This document shows positions 1 to 5,341 of a stretch of DNA of 8,459 bases, piece after piece (position 1 is the stretch's first letter; each line of letters starts with the position of its first letter). This DNA comes from Chloroflexota bacterium (GTDB lineage: Bacteria; Chloroflexota; Limnocylindria; QHBO01): assembly GCA_013697395.1 (NCBI GenBank), contig JACCWY010000137.1:1-8459 (forward strand), read 5' to 3'. The translations under genes and the position numbers were made by a program. Under the pieces are notes generated by a model, which saw only the letters and a program-made list of their open reading frames with translations, ran no database searches and was not told where the DNA came from.

Positions 1-1
1 C

Positions 2-706
2 GACCGGCGCGCCGCAGGTGAGCCGATCGCCTACATCCGTGGCTTCAAGGAGTGGCACTCGCTCCGCATCCGGACCGATCGGCGCGGGCTCATCCCGCGG
101 CCGGAGACCGAGCTGCTCGCCGACGCGACGGTGGCCGAGATCGACGGCCGCCTGGCCGGCCACGCCGCGTCGGTCGTCGTGTGGGAGATCGGGACCGGCT
201 CGGGCGCGGTGGCCCTCGCACTCGCGCTGCGGTTCCGCTCCGCGCTGGAGTACGGGCGGGCCAGGCTGATCGCCACCGATGCTTCCCCGGAGGCGCTCGA
301 CCTTGCCGCAGAGAACCTGGCCGCGCACCGCGGCGACGGCCTCCTGACGCTGGCGGTCGCGGATCTGCTCGAGCCGGCCGGCAGATCGCTTCCGCGGCCG
401 GATGTCGTCGTGGCCAACCTTCCATACGTCTCGAGCGCCGAGGTGGACGCCCGTCACGGATCGCTCGGCTACGAGCCGCGCATCGCCGTCGATGGTGGCG
501 CCGATGGCCTGCAGCTCCTGCGGCGCCTCCTCGCCGACGTCCCCCAACGGGCCGCCGTCGGTGCGACCGTGCTGCTCGAGATCGGCGTGGGGCAGGCGAC
601 GGAGGTCGCGGCGCTCGCTCCAGCCAGCGCGTTGGTCAGCGTCGTGCCGGACCTGGCGGGGCTCGACCGCGTCCTGCGACTCGACCTGCGGCGGCCCGTC
701 GCATGA
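2..706 (+). CDS. prmC: Peptide chain release factor N5-glutamine methyltransferase, 5'-truncated by the window edge
   Basis: PrmC methylates the glutamine of the GGQ motif of release factors RF1 and RF2 in the cytoplasm, using S-adenosylmethionine, which improves translation termination. The reading frame is open at the left edge, so only about 234 C-terminal residues are present; usual family length is 280-290, so roughly 50 residues of the N-terminal helical domain lie outside. Visible hallmarks are the linker GEPIAYIRG followed by LIPRPETELL, the SAM-binding motif EIGTGSGAVALALAL (about bases 185-229), and the catalytic NLPY motif (bases 416-427), the family form of NPPY that holds the substrate glutamine. 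The stop TGA overlaps the next start as ATGA, so translation is probably coupled to tsaC. In many Gram-positive-type genomes prfA lies just upstream and tsaC just downstream, which fits. Identification is secure. Confidence 0.95.
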   Translation, partial: DRRAAGEPIAYIRGFKEWHSLRIRTDRRGLIPRPETELLADATVAEIDGRLAGHAASVVVWEIGTGSGAVALALALRFRSALEYGRARLIATDASPEALDLAAENLAAHRGDGLLTLAVADLLEPAGRSLPRPDVVVANLPYVSSAEVDARHGSLGYEPRIAVDGGADGLQLLRRLLADVPQRAAVGATVLLEIGVGQATEVAALAPASALVSVVPDLAGLDRVLRLDLRRPVA

Positions 707-1305
707 CCGACCGGCTTCCGGCGACGGCCGAGGGGATCGCGCGGGCCGTCGCCCTGCTAGCGGACGGAGTCGTGGTCGCCTTCCCGACCGACACGGTCTA
801 TGGCGTCGGAGTGGCGGCATCGCATTCCGAGCGGCTCGGGGCGCTCTTCGAGCTGAAACGGCGCCCGCCGGAGCGGCGGATCGCGATGCTCGTGGCGGAC
901 CTGGACCAGGCGGTCGGCGCGGGAGGGCTAGCCGACGAGCGGGCGCATCGGCTTGCCGGACGCTTCTGGCCCGGCGCCTTGACGCTCGTGCTGGCCACTG
1001 CCGATGGGGAGACGCGGGGCTTTCGCGCACCCGACCATGCCGTCGCCCTGGCCCTGATCCGCGCCGCGGGTCCGATCCTTGCGACCAGCGCGAACCGCTC
1101 GGACGAGCCGGATACGCTCGGCGCCGATGAGGTGCTGATCGCCTTCGCGACGCAGCAGGACGAGCTGGAGGCGGTCCTCGACGGCGGGCCAGTCCCCGGA
1201 GGCGTCGCCTCCACGGTGCTCGACGTGTCCGTCAGTCCCGCGAGGATCCTGCGTGACGGCCCGGTCACCCGCGAGGACCTTGCCGGGGTCGTCGACCTGG
1301 CCTGA
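703..1305 (+). CDS. tsaC: Threonylcarbamoyl-AMP synthase (YrdC/Sua5 family)
   Basis: A 200-residue protein of the YrdC/TsaC family. It makes L-threonylcarbamoyl-adenylate from threonine, bicarbonate and ATP, the first step of the tRNA t6A37 modification for ANN-decoding tRNAs; TsaBDE complete it. Visible motifs: PTDTVYG at residues 28-34, the KRRP basic patch at 52-55 that contacts nucleotide and carbonate, TSANR at 128-132, and GGVASTV at 166-172. Length matches the short TsaC form, without the extra C-terminal Sua5 domain. The ATG at 703 is chosen because it overlaps the prmC stop by 4 bp (ATGA) and the protein then begins right before the family's first strand. An in-frame ATG at 52 exists, but that extension only shadows prmC. 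It is probably the last gene of a prmC-containing operon, since 437 non-coding bases follow. Confidence 0.94.
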   Translation: MTDRLPATAEGIARAVALLADGVVVAFPTDTVYGVGVAASHSERLGALFELKRRPPERRIAMLVADLDQAVGAGGLADERAHRLAGRFWPGALTLVLATADGETRGFRAPDHAVALALIRAAGPILATSANRSDEPDTLGADEVLIAFATQQDELEAVLDGGPVPGGVASTVLDVSVSPARILRDGPVTREDLAGVVDLA

Positions 1306-1328
1306 CGGGGTCGGCTGCGGTGATTTCG

Positions 1329-1355
1329 ATCAGGTATGCACCGCATGACTGCTGG
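1329..1355 (+). repeat. 27-bp intergenic repeat, copy A
   Basis: Begins ATCAGGTATGCACC and continues with a GACTGCTGG end. It matches the inverted copy C at 23 of 27 positions, including the first 14 without a mismatch. The short palindrome ATGC-ACC-GCAT sits in its middle. It starts 24 bases after the tsaC stop codon. Confidence 0.65.
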
Positions 1356-1378
1356 GGCTCATCCCGTCCGAACTGGCT

Positions 1379-1405
1379 GGCAGGTATGCATGGCTGGACT
1401 GGTAG
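1379..1405 (+). repeat. 27-bp intergenic repeat, copy B
   Basis: Direct repeat of copy A exactly 50 bp downstream. The 10-base core CAGGTATGCA is identical, and the distal half GGACTGGT matches copy C. Overall it agrees with C at about 20 of 27 and with A at about 19 of 27 positions, so it is the most diverged copy. Confidence 0.55.
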
Positions 1406-1496
1406 CGCGACAACCGGGCCGGCCCGGAGCATCCTGGACCGGGTGCCGTGCTCGCCGCACACCCCGTTGGAGCCGACGATGCGGCCCCAACCGCCG

Positions 1497-1523
1497 CCAC
1501 CAGTCCCGGGGTGCATACCTGAT
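1497..1523 (-). repeat. 27-bp intergenic repeat, copy C (inverted)
   Basis: Read on the minus strand it begins ATCAGGTATGCACC and ends GGGACTGGTGG. It is the inverted partner of copy A (23 of 27) and shares the core and the GGACTGGT end with copy B (20 of 27). Confidence 0.65.
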
Positions 1524-1742
1524 AGGGAACCCACGGAATGAGGCCGGGAGATTGACCGGAGCCGGTATCATGACGCCAGTGGCGCCTTACGCGCCGAACC
1601 TCGATCTCCGGCGCTCACGCCGCCGGCCTCGCGAGGCAAAGGGGAACGTCGGCTTCCTCGGGACTGTTTCCGTCTCGCCTGCCGCGCGAGCGATCCAGGA
1701 GCGTGAGTCCGGTTCGTCGCGCTGAGCAAGAAAGCGAAGACG

Positions 1743-2426
1743 ATGACCACCCAGAAAACCTTCAAGCAGCGCGTTCGCGCGCGCTCCGCCAAGACCGGCG
1801 AGTCCTACACGGCCGCCCGCGCTCAGCTGCTGCGCAGGGCCGATGCGCCTTCCGGCGCGACCGAACCCACGGTCGATGCCATCGAGCTGACCGGCGTGTC
1901 GGAAGAGGCCATGCGCGGCGCAACGGGTCGCACCATCGGTGAATGGCTCGAGATCCTCGACGCCTGGGGTGCCCGCGAGCAGAAGCACACGCAGATCGCG
2001 CGCTGGCTCGTGAGCGAGCACGGGATCCCCGGCTGGTGGGCCCAGAACGTGACCGTGGGCTACGAGCGGGCCCGCGGCATGCGCGTCAGGCACCAGGAGC
2101 CCGGCGGGTTCTCCGTCAGCGTCAGCCGGACGATCAGCGCGTCCGGGGATCGAATCTCCGATGCCTTTACCGACGGCACGCAGCGCGCGCGATGGCTGCC
2201 GGATGCTCCGATCTCGATCCGCACCGCCAACCGCGGCCGTTCCGCGCGTTTCGACTGGGGCGACCCGCCGTCGCGCGTCGGGTACAACTTGTTCCCGAAG
2301 GGCGAGGGCAGGACGCAGATCGGCCTCGCCCACGAGAAGCTCCCCGACGCCGATGCGGCGGCGCGCATGAAGGCCATGTGGCGTGAGCGCCTGACGGCGT
2401 TGAAGGCCCTGCTCGAGCCGTCCTAG
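1743..2426 (+). CDS. DUF4287 domain protein with C-terminal SRPBCC/AHSA1-like domain
   Basis: A 227-residue cytoplasmic protein of unknown function. Residues 1-30 hold the basic segment FKQRVRARSAKTGESYTAAR, an N-terminal module I recall from related DUF4287 proteins. Residues about 51-115 form the DUF4287 helical domain, with TGRTIGEWLEILDAWGA, HTQIARWLVSEHGI and the signature PGWWAQNVTVGYERARG. Residues about 122-225 look like a START/SRPBCC (AHSA1-type) fold: SVSRTISASGDRISDAF opens it and a long amphipathic helix containing MWRERLTALKALL closes it. The pocket ligand cannot be told. The ATG is chosen because the only upstream in-frame open stretch (back to a stop at 1704) has no ATG, GTG or TTG, although the codons before it read SKKAKT and a CTG start at 1722 cannot be ruled out. 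A Shine-Dalgarno is weak. It stands alone between the repeat region and rpiB. The domain calls are from remembered patterns. Confidence 0.85.
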   Translation: MTTQKTFKQRVRARSAKTGESYTAARAQLLRRADAPSGATEPTVDAIELTGVSEEAMRGATGRTIGEWLEILDAWGAREQKHTQIARWLVSEHGIPGWWAQNVTVGYERARGMRVRHQEPGGFSVSVSRTISASGDRISDAFTDGTQRARWLPDAPISIRTANRGRSARFDWGDPPSRVGYNLFPKGEGRTQIGLAHEKLPDADAAARMKAMWRERLTALKALLEPS

Positions 2427-2567
2427 CCTGCTGCGACGGCCGGGCCGGATCCCGCCGGCGTCCTGTTTCCGGCCTTGCGCTCAGGGTGCCGATCTGTCGG
2501 GTCACAGGGCGCCAGAGGCGGCGCTGACGTATCCATGGGCCTTGTGGAAGGGGCGGTGCCGCACGCT

Positions 2568-2587
2568 CGCGCACCGCCATGTGCGCG
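2568..2587. repeat. Small perfect inverted repeat upstream of rpiB
   Basis: CGCGCAC and GTGCGCG are a perfect 7-bp pair around the 6-base loop CGCCAT. No U-run follows, so it is not a standard terminator. It lies about 33 bases before the putative rpiB -10 box, where a regulator site could also sit. In DNA this GC-rich, such a pair may be chance. Confidence 0.25.
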
Positions 2588-2619
2588 GCGGCCCGATGGA
2601 TCGGCAACTGGCCGCCGCG

Positions 2620-2625
2620 TACACT
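2620..2625 (+). promoter_or_regulatory. Putative -10 box of the rpiB-acnX operon
   Basis: TACACT fits the TAnnnT sigma-70 -10 pattern and stands out in GC-rich surroundings. It ends 10 bases before the rpiB ATG, so the expected transcript would start 0-4 bases before the codon, giving an almost leaderless mRNA. The -35 position has only a weak candidate (TGGATC, 2597-2602). Confidence 0.45.
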
Positions 2626-2635
2626 CCACGCCGAG

Positions 2636-3088
2636 ATGCGCGTCGCGATCGGCTCCGACCATGCGGGCTTCCACCTCAAGGGCGAGCTGTGCACGCTCCT
2701 CGACGAGCTGCGCATCGAGTACCGCGACTTCGGGACATTCGACACGCGCACGGTCGACTACCCCGATCTCATCGCGCCGGTCGCCCGGGCGGTGGCGCGC
2801 GGCGACTTCGAGCGTGGCATCGTGCTGGGTGGGAGCGGGACCGGCGAGGCGATCGTAGCCAACAAGGTTCGTGGCATCCGCTGCGTGGAGGCCGCCGATC
2901 CGGTGACGGCTCGCCTTGCCCGTGAGCACAACGACGCCAACGTCCTGAGCATGGGTGCGCGAATCGTCGGCACCGAGGTCGCCAAGGCCTGTGTCCGAGC
3001 CTTCCTCGAGGGCGAGTTCGCCGGCGGCCGGCACCAGCCGCGGGTCGAGAAGATCTCGCGCGTCGAGGCGGAGGAGGCGAGGGGCTGA
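2636..3088 (+). CDS. rpiB: Ribose-5-phosphate isomerase B, Ser/Glu active-site type
   Basis: A 150-residue RpiB/LacAB-family sugar-phosphate isomerase. It interconverts ribose 5-phosphate and ribulose 5-phosphate in the non-oxidative pentose phosphate pathway. It opens with RVAIGSDHAGFHLK, carrying the Asp8-His9 pair that opens the sugar ring and binds phosphate. The loop reads VLGGSGTGEAIVANK: Ser67 stands where E. coli-type enzymes have the catalytic Cys, and Glu71 is placed like the catalytic Glu75 of the Mycobacterium tuberculosis enzyme (GGSGNGE). It is therefore the actinobacterial-type variant and should still be active. The ATG at 2636 is chosen over the one at 2579 because the family starts exactly here and the earlier one lies upstream of the putative -10 box. 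Its stop overlaps the AcnX start by 4 bp (CTGA), so the three following cistrons are likely co-translated. It is the rpiB of the conserved prmC-to-atp neighbourhood. Confidence 0.93.
   Translation: MRVAIGSDHAGFHLKGELCTLLDELRIEYRDFGTFDTRTVDYPDLIAPVARAVARGDFERGIVLGGSGTGEAIVANKVRGIRCVEAADPVTARLAREHNDANVLSMGARIVGTEVAKACVRAFLEGEFAGGRHQPRVEKISRVEAEEARG
3072..3077 (+). promoter_or_regulatory. Shine-Dalgarno that decides the CTG start of acnX
   Basis: A perfect AGGAGG lies inside the 3' end of rpiB, seven bases before CTG at 3085-3087. This spacing is ideal for that codon. The ATG at 3157 is 79 bases from this site and has no comparable one nearby. Confidence 0.6.
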
Positions 3089-4353
3089 GCCTGTCGCTGA
3101 CCGCGGCCGACCGTGCCCTGCTGGGCGGCGCGCCCGGCGACGGCACGGCCTTCGCGATGCGGCTGGTCGTCCGCGCGGCGGAGGCCACCGGCGCCACCGA
3201 GCTGATCGACGTCAGCGGCGCGCATGTCGACTCGTGCCTGTACCACGGCGAGGCCAGCCTCGACTTCGTCGACCGCCTAGTGGACGGCGGCGCCCGCGTC
3301 GGCGTTCCGACGACGCTGAACGTCGGCGCGGTGGATCTCATCCATCCTGAGACCTATCGCGGCGACCCGCGGACCGCGGAGCGCGGCCGGCTTCTGATGG
3401 ACCGATACCGCGCGCTCGGGGCGCGGGCGACCTTCACCTGCGCTCCCTACCAGCTCGCCGATTCTCGCCCGTCCCTTGGCGAGCAGGTCGCATGGGGCGA
3501 GTCGAACGCGATCGCGTTCTGCAACAGCGTGCTCGGTGCGCGGACGAACCGGTACGGCGACTTCCTCGACATCGCAGCCGCGATCACCGGCCGGGTGCCG
3601 TACGCCGGACTGCACCGGACCGATGCCCGTCGAGCCACGATCGTCCTTCGCCTGGCCCCCGACGTCCCCGACGCCCTGCGCGATGCCGACGTTCTGTTCC
3701 CGGTGCTCGGGATCGTGCTCGGGAGGCGAGCGGGTTCGGCAGTCGCCGCCATCGATGGCTTCCCGTCGGGCCAGTCCGAGGACCGGCTGAAGGCGCTCGG
3801 CGCCGCCGCCGCCTCGTCGGGATCGGTCGCGATGTTCCACGTCGTCGGCTCGACGCCGGAGGCACCGACGCTCGAGGACGCGCTTCATTCCGACCAACCC
3901 GACGCTGTGGAGCACATCGGCCTTGCGGAGCTGCGCGTCGCCCGCGACCAGCTGTCCACCGCCCGGGGGGATCAGCTGGCTGCGGTGTCGCTCGGGACAC
4001 CCCACGCGTCCGCGGCGCAGCTCCGGGGGTACGCCGCGCTCATCGCCGACCGCCGTGTGCATCCTGACGTCCACTGCCTCATCTCGACCGGGCGAGACGT
4101 GCTCGTGTCTCAGCCGCAGGCGGCCGGCCGGCTTCGCGACGCCGGGGTCGAGCTCCTCGTCGACACGTGCAGCTACATCGCGCCAGTCCTCCGCTACACG
4201 GATGGGGCGGTCATGACGGATTCGGCCAAGTGGGCCCACTACGCGCCGGGCAACGTCGGCGTCGACGTGGCGTTCGGCTCCGCGCGCGAATGCATCGACT
4301 CGGCGGTGTCCGGCCGCGTCGTCCGCGACGGAAGCCTGTGGGGCGACTCGTGA
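3085..4353 (+). CDS. Aconitase X (AcnX) large catalytic subunit, probable CTG start
   Basis: A 422-residue protein of the AcnX family, the stand-alone catalytic part of an aconitase-superfamily dehydratase with an Fe-S cluster. Characterised relatives are cis-3-hydroxy-L-proline dehydratase and archaeal phosphomevalonate dehydratase; the substrate here is unknown. Family features: LTAADRALLGG at the start, LIDVSGAHVDSCLYHG at about 40-55, PTTLNVG, FTCAPY (Cys119), WGESNAIAFCNSVLGARTNR (137-156), MFHVVGSTPEA, SLGTPHAS (Thr305), DTCSYIAP (Cys362) and TDSAKWAHYAPGN. Cys119 and Cys362 are likely cluster ligands; Thr305 sits where I recall some members having Cys (GCPH). The first ATG (3157) would remove the conserved N-terminal 24 residues. 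No ATG, GTG or TTG lies upstream in frame near rpiB, but CTG 3085 has AGGAGG seven bases before it and overlaps the rpiB stop as CTGA. The small subunit follows with a GTGA overlap. Confidence 0.88.
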   Translation: MSLSLTAADRALLGGAPGDGTAFAMRLVVRAAEATGATELIDVSGAHVDSCLYHGEASLDFVDRLVDGGARVGVPTTLNVGAVDLIHPETYRGDPRTAERGRLLMDRYRALGARATFTCAPYQLADSRPSLGEQVAWGESNAIAFCNSVLGARTNRYGDFLDIAAAITGRVPYAGLHRTDARRATIVLRLAPDVPDALRDADVLFPVLGIVLGRRAGSAVAAIDGFPSGQSEDRLKALGAAAASSGSVAMFHVVGSTPEAPTLEDALHSDQPDAVEHIGLAELRVARDQLSTARGDQLAAVSLGTPHASAAQLRGYAALIADRRVHPDVHCLISTGRDVLVSQPQAAGRLRDAGVELLVDTCSYIAPVLRYTDGAVMTDSAKWAHYAPGNVGVDVAFGSARECIDSAVSGRVVRDGSLWGDS

Positions 4354-4733
4354 CCGGCGTCTCCGGTCGTGCGCTCGTCCTGGATGAGCCGCTCAGCCTG
4401 TGGGGCGGCATGGATCCGACGACGGGCGAGCTCATCGACGCGCATCACCCACAGCGCGGGGCGCGCCTGACCGGACGCGTCGTGGTCATGCCGTCCGGAC
4501 GAGGCTCGTCCTCGTCCGCATCGGTCCTGGCCGAGGCAGTTCGTGCGCGAACCGCGCCGGCAGCGATCCTCCTGGGCGAGCCGGACCTGATTCTGGCGAT
4601 CGGCTCGGCCGTCGCCGAGGAGCTCTACGGCGTGGCGGTCCCGATCGTCGTGCTGCCGGCGGACCGGCTCGCTGCCATCCGCGACGGCACCGCGCTCCTC
4701 ATCGGTCGCGATGGATCGGTCAAAACGGCTTGA
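4350..4733 (+). CDS. Aconitase X small subunit (swivel domain)
   Basis: A 127-residue protein matching the AcnX swivel domain, the mobile lid that closes the substrate pocket of the large subunit. This makes the enzyme the two-subunit type; in other bacteria both parts are fused in one chain. Landmarks are GRALVLDEPLSLWGGMDP near the start, the substrate-loop motif MPSGRGSSSSASVLAEAVR in the middle, and the ILLGEPDLILAIGSAVAEEL and VPIVVL strands. The GTG at 4350 is chosen because it overlaps the stop of the large subunit (GTGA) and gives the family's normal beginning; the in-frame ATG at 4167 would only shadow the upstream gene. Its 3' end overlaps the last codons of the opposite-strand membrane protein by 14 bp. 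Equal amounts of both subunits through coupled translation are expected. Confidence 0.9.
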   Translation: MTGVSGRALVLDEPLSLWGGMDPTTGELIDAHHPQRGARLTGRVVVMPSGRGSSSSASVLAEAVRARTAPAAILLGEPDLILAIGSAVAEELYGVAVPIVVLPADRLAAIRDGTALLIGRDGSVKTA

Positions 4734-5214
4734 CCATCATCAGGTAGAGGATCACGAGGAATGCAGCCAGCCCCGCGACGGCCACCGGGACCGGGTTCCA
4801 CGCGTCGAGCTGCCGGCGGAGCTCAGCGGGATCCTCCGGCGGAGCAGCCTGGTCCTTCTTGATCGGGACGGGCGGCATGCCGGCGGCTGCCCGAATCGGG
4901 TTGAGGCGGAAGGAGACGAGCGGCGTCATCGCCAGGCCAACGGCGACGAACAACACGAGCGAGATCCAGATCCACAGCTCGCCCCACCACCCGCCGAGGA
5001 ACCCGGCCAGCACCCCGCTGATGAGACCCGTCAGGACGACCACGCCGGTGGGGACCCCGAGCGAGAACCGCGACAGGTCGAGGAGGGCTCGCACCCGCGC
5101 GGGATCCTCCTCGCGCTTGAGTCGGAACGCCACGGCCATCGAGGCGCCGTGTGCGATGAAGAAGAGCAGGACCGTCGATGCGTGCAGGAAGACAACCCAG
5201 GGATAGAGGTCCAT
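4720..5214 (-). CDS. Small four-helix membrane protein (DUF2269/CopD-like)
   Basis: A 164-residue integral membrane protein. Predicted helices by eye: residues 6-30 (with His11 and His22 on a WVVFLH...IAHG face), 52-72, 80-100 and 141-161. The loop after helix 1 is charged (FRLKREEDPARVRALLDLSR), and a proline- and charge-rich segment lies at about 105-140. This pattern resembles DUF2269/CopD-type proteins, in which a helix-1 histidine can be functional, but I cannot name the family firmly. The ATG at 5214 is chosen because a GGGAG-like Shine-Dalgarno lies about 11 bases before it and a TATATT -10 box lies further upstream; the longer frame to 5319 would run through that promoter with a non-membrane, Arg-rich tail. 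It is convergent with the AcnX small subunit (14-bp tail overlap) and divergent from glyA. Confidence 0.8.
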   Translation of the reverse strand: MDLYPWVVFLHASTVLLFFIAHGASMAVAFRLKREEDPARVRALLDLSRFSLGVPTGVVVLTGLISGVLAGFLGGWWGELWIWISLVLFVAVGLAMTPLVSFRLNPIRAAAGMPPVPIKKDQAAPPEDPAELRRQLDAWNPVPVAVAGLAAFLVILYLMMVKPF

Positions 5215-5248
5215 CGGCTTTCGATCTCCCGCGGTGGCTGGCCGCCGC

Positions 5249-5254
5249 AATATA
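5249..5254 (-). promoter_or_regulatory. Putative -10 box of the minus-strand membrane protein gene
   Basis: TATATT on the minus strand is the most AT-rich hexamer of the 127-bp divergent intergenic region. It would start transcription about 28 bases before the ATG, leaving room for the GGGAG-like ribosome site. No clear -35 box is seen. Confidence 0.45.
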
Positions 5255-5329
5255 GCGGGTGTCGCCCGCTCATCGCGAGGCCGGCCCGGCCGCCACCGAT
5301 GACGATCACCTCGTCCCACGGCGGGAGTC

Positions 5330-5335
5330 TAGACT
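5330..5335 (+). promoter_or_regulatory. Putative -10 box of glyA, leaderless arrangement
   Basis: TAGACT ends 6 bases before the glyA ATG, so the expected transcription start falls on, or within a base or two of, the A of the start codon. There is no Shine-Dalgarno between them. The -35 position shows no clear TTGACA-like element. Confidence 0.45.
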
Positions 5336-5341
5336 GCGCTC

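Larger units (their letters stand above)
1329..1523. mobile_element. Possible MITE-like element bounded by 27-bp inverted repeats
   Basis: The 195-bp block begins with ATCAGGTATGCACC and ends with its exact reverse complement GGTGCATACCTGAT. The similarity continues inward to give 27-bp terminal arms matching at 23 of 27 positions and stops abruptly at both outer ends. A third, more divergent copy lies inside. The block encodes nothing plausible and contains a 14-bp perfect palindrome. This is the layout of a small non-autonomous inverted-repeat element, or of a cluster of binding sites. No target-site duplication is evident in the flanks, and no transposase is present, so the mobile reading is tentative. 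Confidence 0.35.
1306..1742. other. 437-bp intergenic region with repeat cluster and small hairpins
   Basis: No ORF here resembles a protein; the open frames on both strands have no recognisable domain and clash with the repeats. The left half (1329-1523) holds three copies of a 27-bp repeat, described separately. A perfect 14-bp palindrome, CCGGGCCGGCCCGG, lies at 1414-1427. In the right half there are short hairpins: GGCGC/GCGCC around 1581-1595 and CCGGCG/CGCCGG around 1608-1626. A TATCAT hexamer at 1566-1571 could be a -10 box for the DUF4287 gene, but no -35 at the right distance is visible and the leader would be about 165 nt. No U-tract terminator for the prmC-tsaC operon is visible. 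Confidence 0.6.

Noticed and set aside
52..702. In-frame upstream extension of tsaC to an ATG at 52
   Set aside because: The extra sequence is Arg/Pro-rich, overlaps prmC in another frame and has no YrdC similarity; the ATGA overlap at 703 is the natural start.
1329..1523. CRISPR array reading of the three repeats
   Set aside because: Only three imperfect copies, one inverted, with unequal spacing and no cas genes.
1552..1571. TTGACC and TATCAT as a -35/-10 promoter
   Set aside because: The hexamers are only 8 bases apart, far from the required 16-18.
1336..1725. 129-residue plus-strand ORF in the repeat region
   Set aside because: It has no domain, runs through the repeats and palindrome, and its composition looks like translated non-coding GC-rich DNA.
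1587..2333. 248-residue minus-strand ORF
   Set aside because: Antisense shadow of the DUF4287 gene, whose protein has clear family motifs.
2579..2635. Earlier ATG for rpiB at 2579
   Set aside because: The added residues are not part of RpiB and the codon lies upstream of the likely -10 box; the family start is at 2636.
3277..4239. 320-residue minus-strand ORF
   Set aside because: Antisense shadow of AcnX; long antisense frames are expected at this GC content and no domain is visible.
5215..5319. Longer N-terminus of the minus-strand membrane protein
   Set aside because: It is Arg-rich, crosses the TATATT promoter candidate and precedes a good ribosome site and ATG at 5214.
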